This document shows, piece after piece, positions 28,129 through 36,868 of a stretch of DNA of 64,000 nt (position 1 is the stretch's first letter; each line of letters begins with the position of its first letter). The stretch covers positions 372,001 through 436,000 of the forward strand of contig NZ_MLFR01000001.1 of the NCBI RefSeq assembly GCF_002095475.1, read 5' to 3'. The notes beneath the pieces are model-generated. The model saw only the letters and a program-made list of their open reading frames with translations. It searched no databases and was not told the DNA's origin. Position numbers and translations under genes: made by a program. Source of the stretch: Pantoea rwandensis. GTDB taxonomy: Bacteria; Pseudomonadota; Gammaproteobacteria; Enterobacterales; Enterobacteriaceae.

Positions 28129-29595
28129 TCAGCGCATAATAAAGGGATCGCTAATTGGCTCATCGCTGGTGCGCAGCCACACTGTTTTGGTGGTGGTGTA
28201 TTCCAGAGCGGCGTCAATACCACCTTCACGTCCGAAGCCAGACTTACCGTAGCCGCCAAACGGCGCCAGCGGTGAAACCACGCGATAAGTGTTCAGCCAC
28301 ACAACGCCACTGCGCAACTTGCGTGTGACACGATGGGCACGCGTCAGGTTTTGGGTGAATACACCGGCCGCCAGACCATACTCTGTACCATTGGCTAAGC
28401 GAATCGCTTCGGCTTCATCTTTAAAAGTCAGTACCGACAAGACCGGACCAAATAGCTCCTGCACCACGCTTTCTGCATTTGGCACCGCACTGCAATCCAG
28501 AATGGTTGGCGGATAATAGAATCCTGGCCGATCAATCGGCTGATTGCCGATCACCAGTCGCGCACCCTGCTCAATACTGCGACTCACTACCTGCTCGATA
28601 TTGCTTTTCTGCCGCTCGGTACAAAGTGGACCAAACTGCGTCTCCTGCTGCTGCGGGCAACCTATAACAATACCGCGCACTTTACTGGTGAGCTTTTCAA
28701 TAAAGGCATCTTTAATCTGCTCATCCACCAGCAGGCGCGAGCCAGCAACACAGCTTTGTCCTGAGGCCGAGAAGATGGCGGCCACCTGCGCATTGGCGGC
28801 ACTTTCCAAATCTGCATCGGCAAACACGATAAACGGTGACTTGCCGCCTAATTCCAGTGAGGTGCTGGCCAGGTTTTCCGCACTGTTGCGGATGATGTGA
28901 CGTGCGGTATCCGCACCGCCAGTAAAGGCGATGTGATCGACCTGCGCATGCTGGGTCAGCACTGTGCCACAGCCTTCCGCAAAACCGGTGATCACGTTTA
29001 TGACGCCCGCAGGGAAACCGGCCTCATGCACCAGTTCAGCAAATCCCAGCAGCGGCGTCGGTGCGACTTCAGCCGCCTTCACCACCACCGTACAGCCGGC
29101 GGCAATGGCCGGGCCAATTTTCACCGCAGAGAGAAACAGCTGGCTGTTCCAGGGAATAATCGCGGCAACCACGCCGACCGGTTCACGCTTTATCCAGGTT
29201 TCCATGTCGGCTTTATCGATGCTGAGCGTGGTGCCGTCCATTTTGTCGGCCAGCCCAGCATAAAAGCGATAGTATTCCGCCACATAGGCGATCTGCGCCT
29301 GGGTTTCACGGATGATTTTGCCGGTATCAAGCGTCTCAAGACGTGCCAGTTTTGCTGCATCGCGTTCAATCAAATCCGCCAGCTTCAGCAGCAATTTGCC
29401 GCGCGCACCGGCGGTCAGGCCACGCCACGCATCGGATTCAAAAGCCCGGGCCGCCGCCTGCACTGCGCGGTCGGTTTGCTCGCTGCGTGCTTCGGCAATC
29501 GTGGCCCACGGCTCAGCGGTGGCCGGATTCAGCGAGGTGAACGTCGCGGCTCCAGCGTCAAATTGGCCGTCGATGTAGAGTTTGAAAGATTCCAT
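28129..29595 (-). CDS. NAD(P)-dependent aldehyde dehydrogenase
   Basis: 488-residue ALDH-superfamily enzyme. Catalytic Cys282 is in SGQSCVAGSR, general-base Glu248 in LELGGKSP, and oxyanion Asn150 in IPWNSQ. The closest familiar groups are betaine/hydroxymuconic-semialdehyde-type dehydrogenases. It is the last gene of the tight run DUF1185-hydrolase-reductase-monooxygenase-ALDH, 11 bp after the monooxygenase gene. I infer that it oxidises a semialdehyde released by ring or chain cleavage. Confidence 0.88.
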   Translation of the reverse strand: MESFKLYIDGQFDAGAATFTSLNPATAEPWATIAEARSEQTDRAVQAAARAFESDAWRGLTAGARGKLLLKLADLIERDAAKLARLETLDTGKIIRETQAQIAYVAEYYRFYAGLADKMDGTTLSIDKADMETWIKREPVGVVAAIIPWNSQLFLSAVKIGPAIAAGCTVVVKAAEVAPTPLLGFAELVHEAGFPAGVINVITGFAEGCGTVLTQHAQVDHIAFTGGADTARHIIRNSAENLASTSLELGGKSPFIVFADADLESAANAQVAAIFSASGQSCVAGSRLLVDEQIKDAFIEKLTSKVRGIVIGCPQQQETQFGPLCTERQKSNIEQVVSRSIEQGARLVIGNQPIDRPGFYYPPTILDCSAVPNAESVVQELFGPVLSVLTFKDEAEAIRLANGTEYGLAAGVFTQNLTRAHRVTRKLRSGVVWLNTYRVVSPLAPFGGYGKSGFGREGGIDAALEYTTTKTVWLRTSDEPISDPFIMR

Positions 29596-29606
29596 GACGT
29601 CTCCGC

Positions 29607-30644
29607 TTAGTGAAATGCAGGTGCAACGTGTTTAATAAAGCGTTCCAGCGAGGCCTTCTTACGCTCAAAGGTCATGCCGCTATCCAGCCACAGCGCGTAC
29701 TCATCGTAGCCCATCGCCTCATAGTTTTTCAGGCGGGCGATCACTTGGTCAGGATTACCAATCGCCAGATTTTTCCGCATCCCTTCCACGCTGTAATAGG
29801 TATTCGCTGCCATCTCTTCTTCGGTTAATGGCTTGATCAAACCCTGCTCCACCGGGCGCTCATTCTTGAACCAGGCACCGAAGTAGTTGTAGAAGCGATT
29901 AAGTTCTACCGCCGCTTGCTGCGCATCGGCCTCGTCTTCAGCCACAAAACCGTGCTGTAACAGCATGATTTTTAATGGCTGCTCAGGAGAATACTCCTGA
30001 CAGGCTGCTTTGAAGGTGGTGATCAGGCGTGTGATCTCTTCTTCACCCTGATGCAATGGCGTGCACTGCACGTTACAACCGTTTTTCACCGCAAACTCAT
30101 GACTGTTCGGGTCACGCGCGGCCACCCAGATTGGCGGATGCGGCTGCTGTTTTGGCTGTGGTGAGGAAGTTGTGGACGGGAAATTCCAAAACTCGCCTTT
30201 ATGTTCGTAGTCGCCTTTCCACAAGGCTTTCACCGCAGGCACCAGCTCACGCATCCGCTGACCCGCTTCCCAGGCATCCATCCCCGGCATCAGGCGCTCG
30301 TATTCATATGAGTACGCGCCGCGTGCAATCCCCAAATCCAGACGCCCTTTGGTGATCAGGTCTGTCATGGCCGCTTCACCCGCCAGACGGATCGGATGGG
30401 TAAACGGCGCAATAATGGTGCCGGTGCCCAGACGAACGTTTTTGGTTCGGCTGGCGATATCGACCAGGTTGATAAATGGATTCGGCGCGATGGTGAAATT
30501 CATGCCGTGGTGCTCGCCAGTCCAGATAGCATGCAAGCCACCTTTATCTGCGATTTCACACAGTTCCATCATCTCATCGTACAGCTTGTCCTGCGCGTCA
30601 TCCGCTGACACGCGCTCCATGTGCAGGAACAAGGAAAGTTTCAT
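29607..30644 (-). CDS. Luciferase-like (LLM) flavin-dependent monooxygenase
   Basis: 345-residue TIM-barrel enzyme of the bacterial luciferase family, using reduced FMN and oxygen. The opening strand MKLSLFLH, the IWTGEHHG motif (residues 40-47) and GRLDLGIARGAY are characteristic. It is closer to LuxA-type monooxygenases than to RutA (the uracil-cleaving enzyme), but the neighbours reproduce the two-component logic: a flavin reductase gene overlaps it by 4 bp upstream. Expected role is oxidative attack on a ring or carbonyl of an imported substrate. Substrate not known. Confidence 0.88.
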   Translation of the reverse strand: MKLSLFLHMERVSADDAQDKLYDEMMELCEIADKGGLHAIWTGEHHGMNFTIAPNPFINLVDIASRTKNVRLGTGTIIAPFTHPIRLAGEAAMTDLITKGRLDLGIARGAYSYEYERLMPGMDAWEAGQRMRELVPAVKALWKGDYEHKGEFWNFPSTTSSPQPKQQPHPPIWVAARDPNSHEFAVKNGCNVQCTPLHQGEEEITRLITTFKAACQEYSPEQPLKIMLLQHGFVAEDEADAQQAAVELNRFYNYFGAWFKNERPVEQGLIKPLTEEEMAANTYYSVEGMRKNLAIGNPDQVIARLKNYEAMGYDEYALWLDSGMTFERKKASLERFIKHVAPAFH

Positions 30645-31582
30645 ACCACCTCCTGATGAGACGGGGCGAAGAAGTGACGAACCGATCCTTCTGCTTCATC
30701 ACCGTAATAGAGGCCGTAATTGCCCACCGCATTTTCGCGAATGAAGCGATCCACCAGCGATTTCAGCGCACTATCCGGCACCGGCAGTTGCGCCAGCGTG
30801 TGGACATCGACCCATTCGCCCTGCTGCACCGCTGGCAAGGTGCTGCCTGTCGGCTGTGCACAGAGGAACACGATATGCTGCTGTTTCTTCTGGCGGTCTT
30901 CCCAGATGGAATAGACAAAACCCGGACTGGCTTCGATGTTGAGTCCATCGAACACCTGCTTCAGTGTTTCACTGACGCTGCGGTTGTTCACCGTTTGCGA
31001 CGGTAAGCCATAACCGCTTTCTTTCTTCACCACCAACGCCTGACCCGCTGATTCAATCAACGCGCTGACCACCACGTTAGGCCCGGCAATCAGGGATTCG
31101 GCATTTTGATAAGGCGTGAAGTACGCGCCGCGATAGTAGCCCAGCCCCGGCGTTCCGCAGGAATCGAACTGCTCGACTTTACCGATCAGAATTGCGTGGT
31201 CACCCGCATCGATAACCTGATGCATCGCGCATTCAAACCAGGCGGAGCTGTCATCCAGCAGCGGCGTGTTGAACTCGCCTTTACGCCACTTCACCAGCGA
31301 GAATCGATCGGCCACTTTCTGCGCAAAGATATTCGATGTCTCTTTCTGCTGCTCCGCCAAAATGTTGATGGCGAAATGCGGACATTGCGTGAAGTTCTCG
31401 AAATTAGCAGAGCGCTTATCGATGCTCACCAGCAGTAGCGCGGGGTCAAGTGACACCGACGAGAACGAGTTCGCGGTGAAGCCAATCGGCTGCCCTTGTG
31501 CATCGTTAGTAGTGACCACGGTGACGCCGGTCATGAAGGCGCCAAAGGCGTCGCGTAACTGTCTGCGTTTATCTGCGTCCAT
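30641..31582 (-). CDS. Flavin reductase fused to a degenerate Nudix-like domain
   Basis: 313 residues in two parts. Residues 1-160 are a flavin reductase domain of the HpaC/RutF family (GVTVVTTNDAQGQPIGFTANSF). Residues about 168-313 look like a Nudix fold: a first strand VVVSALIESAGQALVVKK, then GYGLPSQTV in place of the GG loop. The catalytic Nudix box GX5EX7REUXEE is not conserved (no RE..EE). So the second half probably binds a nucleotide or flavin without hydrolysing it. Supplies reduced FMN to the monooxygenase encoded next (4-bp overlap). Confidence 0.78.
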   Translation of the reverse strand: MDADKRRQLRDAFGAFMTGVTVVTTNDAQGQPIGFTANSFSSVSLDPALLLVSIDKRSANFENFTQCPHFAINILAEQQKETSNIFAQKVADRFSLVKWRKGEFNTPLLDDSSAWFECAMHQVIDAGDHAILIGKVEQFDSCGTPGLGYYRGAYFTPYQNAESLIAGPNVVVSALIESAGQALVVKKESGYGLPSQTVNNRSVSETLKQVFDGLNIEASPGFVYSIWEDRQKKQQHIVFLCAQPTGSTLPAVQQGEWVDVHTLAQLPVPDSALKSLVDRFIRENAVGNYGLYYGDEAEGSVRHFFAPSHQEVV

Positions 31583-31585
31583 AAG

Positions 31586-32413
31586 TTACTCCTTTACAGG
31601 CTCTTTTTGCGTGACGGCGGCAGCAACCGGCTTGAGAAACGATAAGATTTCCTCGTTCACTCGGTCAGCATCCGTCAAGTTCAACATGTGTTTAGCGTTA
31701 GCGACCACCACCGCATGCCCCTGGCGTGCAGCCTGGGCCATCTGGCGTGTCATGTCTGGATTCGAATTAGCATCCAGCTCACCGGTCATCACCAACACCG
31801 GACATTGCATTTCATTCCAGCGTTCTGAATAGAAGCGATCTCCCGCCGCAAACGCCTGATAGGCGCGGGCATAGCCGTCGAGATTCACCTGCTGCAACCA
31901 CGTTCCCACTTTTTGACGCAGGGGTTGTTCGTGGTGGTCGTCACTGAACCAACGATCCAGTGGCGCATCGAGGCGCACATTACCGCTGGCCAACTCTTGG
32001 GCGCGTTTCAATACCGCATTACGCGCACTGTCGTTACGTCTGAACACGCCGCTCATCACAATCGCGTGATTCACCAGCTGCGGATAATCGATAGCGATAC
32101 CCGCGGTGATCAGTGCCCCCATCGAGTGTCCCGCCACAGCAAAACTGCGCTCGGGTTGTGTCTGCAAGAACAGGGCCAGCCACTGCACGTAATCCTTTAA
32201 GGTGGCGGGATGGCGAAAACCGCTGCTTTCACCATGGCCCGGCATATCCAACGCGATAACGCGGAAGTGGCGGCTTAGCACGTCCATTTGCGGAAACCAG
32301 GCGTCGGCATTCATGCCAACGCCATGGATTAATACCAGCGGCGCGCCCTGTCCTGCCTCCAGGTAACTGACCTGGAGACCTAACTCAGATAGCTGCTGGA
32401 TTTTTCTGGTCAT
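31586..32413 (-). CDS. Alpha/beta hydrolase (RutD-like position)
   Basis: 275-residue alpha/beta hydrolase. Oxyanion motif IHGVG, nucleophile Ser97 in AGHSMGA, acid in TGELDANS, base His in NAKHMLNL. It overlaps the DUF1185 gene by 29 bp and is 3 bp before the reductase gene, so all are co-translated. In Rut and related catabolic clusters such hydrolases cleave amides, carbamates or esters made by the oxygenase; the same role is inferred here. Confidence 0.85.
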   Translation of the reverse strand: MTRKIQQLSELGLQVSYLEAGQGAPLVLIHGVGMNADAWFPQMDVLSRHFRVIALDMPGHGESSGFRHPATLKDYVQWLALFLQTQPERSFAVAGHSMGALITAGIAIDYPQLVNHAIVMSGVFRRNDSARNAVLKRAQELASGNVRLDAPLDRWFSDDHHEQPLRQKVGTWLQQVNLDGYARAYQAFAAGDRFYSERWNEMQCPVLVMTGELDANSNPDMTRQMAQAARQGHAVVVANAKHMLNLTDADRVNEEILSFLKPVAAAVTQKEPVKE

Positions 32414-32987
32414 GGCCTAACTCTTTCAGGTCAAGATAACGGTTGCCGATACGATGATGTGGACGGCCGCCCAGTGCCGCACCCAGCGCGATCACGATCT
32501 CATCGCTGAATGGCGCATCGTTGATGTTGAACTGCATGGTGAGGTAGTGCTCACGAGTACCTTCATCATCCGTACCCATCATCGGAACCAGGATGGGTGT
32601 ATTGGCTGGACCACGGGTGTTATTGAAGGCCAGATAAGTTTTACCCTGCACAGCAGAGCGATAATGGTTGCCGAAATGCAGGGTATGAATCAGCGCTGAG
32701 GCGTGTTCCAGTTCGCCGTTCAAGCCCACCACTGCGCTTTTACCGTAAGCCACCACCTTGTCACCGCCGCCCGCTTCTTTCACGATTAAACCCGTCAGCA
32801 GTTCGCCCAGCACCGGTGCCATTTCGCGAATCTTCGGCGCGAGGTCTTCAACGAAGCCTTCGCCTGCCCAAGGATTTTTTACCACGGCAGCCGCCGCAAT
32901 CATCACCAGCGGCGTGGTGGCCGCTTTGCCGCCGTCGGAGTAGAGGGTTTCGGTGGTAACGAACGTCTTGCGTATATCTGGATGCAT
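32385..32987 (-). CDS. PF06684 (DUF1185, 'amino acid synthesis') family protein
   Basis: 200-residue cytosolic protein of the family named amino-acid-synthesis from a chorismate-mutase-like fold. I recognise it by IRKTFVTTETLYSDGG at the start and the EHASALIHTLHFGNHYR and PHHRIGNRYLDL regions. True activity is not established for the family. The start is ATG 32987 with GAGG upstream; a TTG 18 nt earlier is weaker. It is the first gene of the monooxygenase operon, preceded by the GntR-type operator at 33058-33084. Confidence 0.75.
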   Translation of the reverse strand: MHPDIRKTFVTTETLYSDGGKAATTPLVMIAAAAVVKNPWAGEGFVEDLAPKIREMAPVLGELLTGLIVKEAGGGDKVVAYGKSAVVGLNGELEHASALIHTLHFGNHYRSAVQGKTYLAFNNTRGPANTPILVPMMGTDDEGTREHYLTMQFNINDAPFSDEIVIALGAALGGRPHHRIGNRYLDLKELGHDQKNPAAI

Positions 32988-33504
32988 GGTTAGAGCCTCA
33001 TTCAAGTTAACGGTTTGTTAATCTGGTGTGTCGAGAAGGGATATAACATTGGAATTTATGGTATGTCAAAAGTTGGTATACCATCATACGGTGTTCTTAT
33101 GCGCTGGCTTTTTTGCTATGCTTTTAGGGCGGGAAACCCCGCTGTATCAAGGGAATTAGCCCATCACCTGGCATAAATCTGAATCGCCGTGAGCACACTC
33201 TCGCGATGTGACTGACGTCATAAAATTCACTGATACTGGGTGAGGGATACTTTGTTAACGATATGATTTAAATCGGATTAATTTTTCTTGGGCGTAAGGT
33301 GTCAGATCTAAGACTTGGTGCATGATGAAACTGTGAACCAACGCCAATTTCAGCAGGATGGCTCTCACCACACCAGAGGGGGTAACGATCACCGCTAAAT
33401 CAGGCAGCGTTGCTTTCGCGCGGCAAACAGTGCTAATAGTAAAAAGGTTGCTGAATTTTAAATTAATACCCAGCTGAATTTTTTATTTCAACGTAGAGAC
33501 GATT
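32988..33504. other. Control region between the monooxygenase operon and its GntR gene
   Basis: 517 bp between divergent genes. It holds the operator-like sequences at 33058-33084 and a hairpin GCGGG/CCCGC near 33130. Both operon promoters must lie here. Nothing in it looks coding. Confidence 0.6.
33058..33084. promoter_or_regulatory. Candidate GntR/FCD operators
   Basis: Perfect 10-bp palindrome TGGTATACCA at 33074-33083, with a related half-matching site ATGGTATGTCA at 33058-33068. Both resemble the YGGTATACCR-type sites bound by FadR/VanR-type GntR regulators. They lie about 75-100 bp before the DUF1185 start. Confidence 0.6.
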
Positions 33505-34182
33505 ATGGTTGCGAGTCACTCCTTAAAAATTGAAAACACGCCAGTGACCCTTCGCGAACTGGCATTGGCAAAAGTGCGCCAGGCGATTATCTCTGGCTAT
33601 TTTAAAGCGGGCGATCGTTTGGTTGAACGTAGCTTGTGTGATGAATTAGGCGTAAGCCGCACCGTAGTGCGCGAGGTGATTCGTTATCTGGAAGCGGAAG
33701 GCTTAATTGAAAACTTGGCGAAAAAAGGACCGATTGTCGCGATATTAACCTGGGAAGTCGCCGAGCAGATTTATGACATTCGACTGTTACTGGAATCCGA
33801 GGCGGCGAAAGATTGTGCTAAAGCAGCCACCAGTAAAGATAAAAAGGATCTGCATCAGAAACTGCTGCGCATCGCGAAAGCCTCACACGATCACGATGAC
33901 ATTGAGCGTGTTGAAGCCTCTCAGGCGTTCTACGAATCTCTGTTTTCCATTGCAAAACATCACATTGCATGGGAGATCGTGCAGCGACTTAACAGCCGAA
34001 TCAGCCGACTGCGTGCGCTGACGCTGCGTAGCCCTGAACGCCAGGTGGCTGGTTTTGAACGCATGTCACGTATTTATGAAGCCATTGAAGAAAACAACCC
34101 GGAACACGCGAAAGAAGCAGTGAAACAACACCTGACTGAAGCCGCAATTCTGGCTAAATCTATTCTGACTGCCGAGGAGTAA
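33505..34182 (+). CDS. GntR-family regulator (FCD/FadR subfamily)
   Basis: 225-residue regulator. N-terminal winged helix (about 15-80, CDELGVSRTVVREVIRYLEAEG) and C-terminal all-helical FCD effector domain with DIRLLLE and the metal-binding His pattern (HH near residue 153, H near 202-209). Divergent from the monooxygenase operon and overlapping the DUF1330 gene by one base (TAATG). Likely represses the operon until a pathway metabolite binds. Confidence 0.88.
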   Translation: MVASHSLKIENTPVTLRELALAKVRQAIISGYFKAGDRLVERSLCDELGVSRTVVREVIRYLEAEGLIENLAKKGPIVAILTWEVAEQIYDIRLLLESEAAKDCAKAATSKDKKDLHQKLLRIAKASHDHDDIERVEASQAFYESLFSIAKHHIAWEIVQRLNSRISRLRALTLRSPERQVAGFERMSRIYEAIEENNPEHAKEAVKQHLTEAAILAKSILTAEE

Positions 34183-34472
34183 TGATGTCTGCTTATTGGA
34201 TCGCACACGTTAATATTAATGATGCACAGCAGTACCAGAATTATATCGATTTGGCGCCCTTGGCATTTAAAAAATACCAAGCGAAGTTTATTGCCCGAGG
34301 GGAAAATGCCACTTCACTGGAAGGCGAAAAATTCGCCAAGCATGTGGTTATCGAATTCCCTGATTATCAAACAGCATTAGATTGCTACCATTCTGAAGAA
34401 TACCAATTAGCAAAAAAACAGCGTGAACAGGTGGCAAGAGCGATGATTACTATTGTGGATGGATTGGCGTAA
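34182..34472 (+). CDS. DUF1330 family protein
   Basis: 96-residue small ferredoxin-like alpha/beta protein of the DUF1330 family (AYWIAHVNINDAQQYQNYI at the start; HVVIEFPDYQTALDCYHSEEY in the middle). Start overlaps the stop of the GntR gene as TAATG, with GAGGAG upstream, so the two are co-translated. Function unknown; dimeric alpha/beta-barrel proteins of this type include small mono-oxygenases and isomerases, so a minor catabolic step is possible. Confidence 0.82.
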   Translation: MMSAYWIAHVNINDAQQYQNYIDLAPLAFKKYQAKFIARGENATSLEGEKFAKHVVIEFPDYQTALDCYHSEEYQLAKKQREQVARAMITIVDGLA

Positions 34473-34819
34473 ATAAAACTAACTTTATTTAACATTCAAA
34501 ATACCCATAAAAAATCGCAATTAACCGGTGGCTTAAATAAGCTGCCGGATAAATTAACCTCATAATTATTTCCTATATCAAGCCGCTGATTTTCATACTT
34601 AAAGCATCAGATTTAGATTTGATAATAACTGTTTCAGTTTAGTGCAGCAGTGCATCACGCACCACTCGGCAGCGGTGCGATTTATCGTGGAAGTTTGAAT
34701 TTTAGAATTCGACAGTGAAATTGCTGCGGGATTGCGCAATACATTGCGCCGCTACCAAGCGTGAACTTTTTTTAGCATCGTCTTTCATCATCAATGTCTT
34801 ATTGTACGGGTTGGCGCAA
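34473..34819. other. Gene-free stretch between convergent units
   Basis: 347 bp, AT-rich, between the DUF1330 gene and the xre/cupin gene that ends at 34820. It holds the hairpin at 34525-34548 and nothing else that I recognise. Confidence 0.5.
34525..34548 (+). terminator. Hairpin after the GntR-DUF1330 unit
   Basis: CCGGTGGCTTA pairs with TAAGCTGCCGG (two G-U pairs), 52 bp past the DUF1330 stop. An A-rich stretch lies before it and an AT-rich one after it. Likely transcript end. Confidence 0.5.
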
Positions 34820-35437
34820 TTAACCCTCTTCACTCTCATCATAGTGAATAATCGACAGTAAGCGGATTGGGACCTGGAGTAATTTTTCAGGACCGTGCGG
34901 CACGCCGCCGTCAAATGACAGGCTATCACCCGAAGACATCGGGTAAAGGCGCGTGCCATGGCGATAAATCAGTTCGCCTTCAAGTAAATAGAGAAATTCA
35001 TGCCCCGGATGGCAAAAATTGGGAAACTCTTCACTGGCATCGTCCATGGTGACCAGAAAGGGTTCGTACAGTTTTTGTGGGCCTTGCGCGTAACTCAGCA
35101 AATGATAAGAGTGGCCGACTTCCGTTCCGGTGCGCACCACCTCCATGCCCTCACCCGCTTTTATTAACTGGGCACCGCGCTTGGCCACATCATAGTCGCT
35201 AAATAACTTAGAAACCGGCAAACCAATGGCGTCACACAGCCGATTGAGAATATCGAGACTGGTTGAAACGTGGGCGTTTTCCACCTTGCTGACCATGCCG
35301 ACGCTGACACCCGCAATACGTGCCACATCTGAGATTTTATAACCCTGTGAAATACGCCGCTGCTTCAGCGAGCGCGCGATATGCTGCTCCAGACTCAACG
35401 GGCTCTCTCGCTGACTGGTGGTGACCGATTTGCTCAT
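34820..35437 (-). CDS. XRE-family regulator with cupin domain
   Basis: 205-residue regulator. Helix-turn-helix (about 18-75, GYKISDVARIAGVSVGMVSKVEN) followed by a cupin_2 barrel (about 115-200, with HPGHEFLYLLEGE and PHGPEKL). The layout is that of PuuR and other small-molecule cupin regulators of nitrogen metabolism. Its start overlaps the IclR stop by 4 bp, making it the last gene of the purU-folD-sox operon. It could be the source of the control on either divergent operon, or bind the PuuR-like box at 50824; both are guesses. Confidence 0.85.
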   Translation of the reverse strand: MSKSVTTSQRESPLSLEQHIARSLKQRRISQGYKISDVARIAGVSVGMVSKVENAHVSTSLDILNRLCDAIGLPVSKLFSDYDVAKRGAQLIKAGEGMEVVRTGTEVGHSYHLLSYAQGPQKLYEPFLVTMDDASEEFPNFCHPGHEFLYLLEGELIYRHGTRLYPMSSGDSLSFDGGVPHGPEKLLQVPIRLLSIIHYDESEEG

Positions 35438-36237
35438 CGAGGCTTAATTTTCTCCGACATTTTGCGCAGGTTCCCCAGCTCAAATGAAATACGTTGCGCG
35501 GTGGCTAGTAACGCATTGCGCACTACCTCTTTCTGATGTGGGTCTTCCATCAGCGCATCAGGTCCTGAGACGTTGATCGCCGCCACAATCTGGTTGTGAT
35601 GATCGCGCAGCGCACAGGCAATCGCGGTGGCGAAATCGGACTGATGCTCAACCCAGCCCTGCATGCTGTCCTGCTGCACGGTCTGCTTCAGTTCCGGTAA
35701 GGTGCGCGGCGCTGAAACAGAATAGCCATCGAGTCGCACATGTTGATAGAGGCTATCCAGTTCTGCATCATTTAAGCCGGTGAGCAACACCCGCCCCATG
35801 GCGCTGCAGTGACAGGGAATACGCGTACCAATAGGCACATTAACCGACAGGCGTTGCGAAGCAAATGAGCGATAAACGTAGACCGCTTCCTGACCTTCGC
35901 GAATGCTGAGATGGCACGACATGGAAACCGTATTACGCAGTGCATTCAAATGTGGCATGGCGATATCCACCACATCACGGCTGGCAAGGTAGCTGAAGCC
36001 GTTTGAGATCACCTGCGGGCCGAGTTGATAGGTATTCTTGGCCACTTTATCGAGATAGTTCATCTCGGTGAGAGTGGTGACAATACGATAAATAGAGGAA
36101 GTTGAGACGCCAAGATGATCGGCAAAATCTTGCACTGTCAGCACGCGATCGCGACTGTTGAACATTTCAATAATGGTCAACCCGCGAAATAACGCGGGCA
36201 CCGTGTAGTCATTTTCAGTGATAGCAGCCAGAGACAT
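35434..36237 (-). CDS. IclR-family regulator
   Basis: 267-residue IclR-type regulator. N-terminal winged helix (about 12-75, VQDFADHLGVSTSSIYRIVTTL) and GAF-like effector domain (about 90-260, with PCHCSAMGRVLL). Start at ATG 36237, with AGGTG 4 nt before it; the frame is open further left but would add a stretch overlapping soxG. It lies 46 bp after soxG and overlaps the xre gene. IclR proteins often control aromatic or one-carbon catabolic operons; here the sox operon itself is the natural target. Confidence 0.87.
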   Translation of the reverse strand: MSLAAITENDYTVPALFRGLTIIEMFNSRDRVLTVQDFADHLGVSTSSIYRIVTTLTEMNYLDKVAKNTYQLGPQVISNGFSYLASRDVVDIAMPHLNALRNTVSMSCHLSIREGQEAVYVYRSFASQRLSVNVPIGTRIPCHCSAMGRVLLTGLNDAELDSLYQHVRLDGYSVSAPRTLPELKQTVQQDSMQGWVEHQSDFATAIACALRDHHNQIVAAINVSGPDALMEDPHQKEVVRNALLATAQRISFELGNLRKMSEKIKPR

Positions 36238-36283
36238 ACACACCTGCATAGATGAAGCCGGGCCGTGGCCCGGAGAGTGAAAA

Positions 36284-36868
36284 TCAGCGAGCAAACTCCG
36301 CCGTGGCATCAAGCAACACGTCCCAGAAATACGCAGCCATGGAGTAATCCACCAGCAACCAAAACTGTTCTTTATTCGGCAACGAGGCATTGATGATTAA
36401 CGCATTGGCGCGCGCGACAGAAGTTTGTGCCACTGCGCCAGGCAGGAATTTATCCGACGAGAGGTCAACCGCACACAGCTTCGCCATCACTGCTGCTTGC
36501 TGATCGCCGCTTATCGCCAGCCACGCGTGCGTGTCCTGGCGCGGCAGCATAAAGCAAGAAAGCTCGTTCATTTGCCATGACTGCTCCTCGTGTTGAATTC
36601 GCGAGGGTGCATCTACGGAGGCCAGCAGCAAGAATTCAGTTTGTGATAAACGCGCGACCAGCGAGCCGTCGTTTTGCCAGCAGCACTGATTTGGCTGATC
36701 GGGCAGCACAAAGCCACGTTGTTGTAGATACCAGGCAGCGTGGCGTCCGCGAAAACCCACGCGCGCCTGATGCGAGCAGTCGTGGAGTGCGATAGCGCCG
36801 TTATCAATAGACGCTGACTGAAGATGGTCTAGCGGTCCTGCCGCCAAAACGTGCATGTTTTGCATCAT
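36284..36868 (-). CDS. soxG: Sarcosine oxidase-type gamma subunit (SoxG / MgdD)
   Basis: 194-residue gamma subunit of heterotetrameric sarcosine oxidase or N-methylglutamate dehydrogenase, related to the glycine-cleavage T-protein fold. The order soxB-D-A-G and the one-base overlap with soxA (TAATG) settle the identity; the sequence itself is poorly conserved in this subunit. In the complex it packs against the alpha subunit. The start used is the first of two adjacent ATGs. Confidence 0.82.
   Translation of the reverse strand: MMQNMHVLAAGPLDHLQSASIDNGAIALHDCSHQARVGFRGRHAAWYLQQRGFVLPDQPNQCCWQNDGSLVARLSQTEFLLLASVDAPSRIQHEEQSWQMNELSCFMLPRQDTHAWLAISGDQQAAVMAKLCAVDLSSDKFLPGAVAQTSVARANALIINASLPNKEQFWLLVDYSMAAYFWDVLLDATAEFAR

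Noticed and set aside
28897..29610. Long open frame antisense to the aldehyde dehydrogenase gene
   Set aside because: Composition is that of a GC-rich gene read backwards; no motif, and the sense strand encodes a textbook ALDH.
33121..33180. GC-rich hairpin considered as a riboswitch before the DUF1185 operon
   Set aside because: A single short stem without conserved riboswitch sequence; too little to call.
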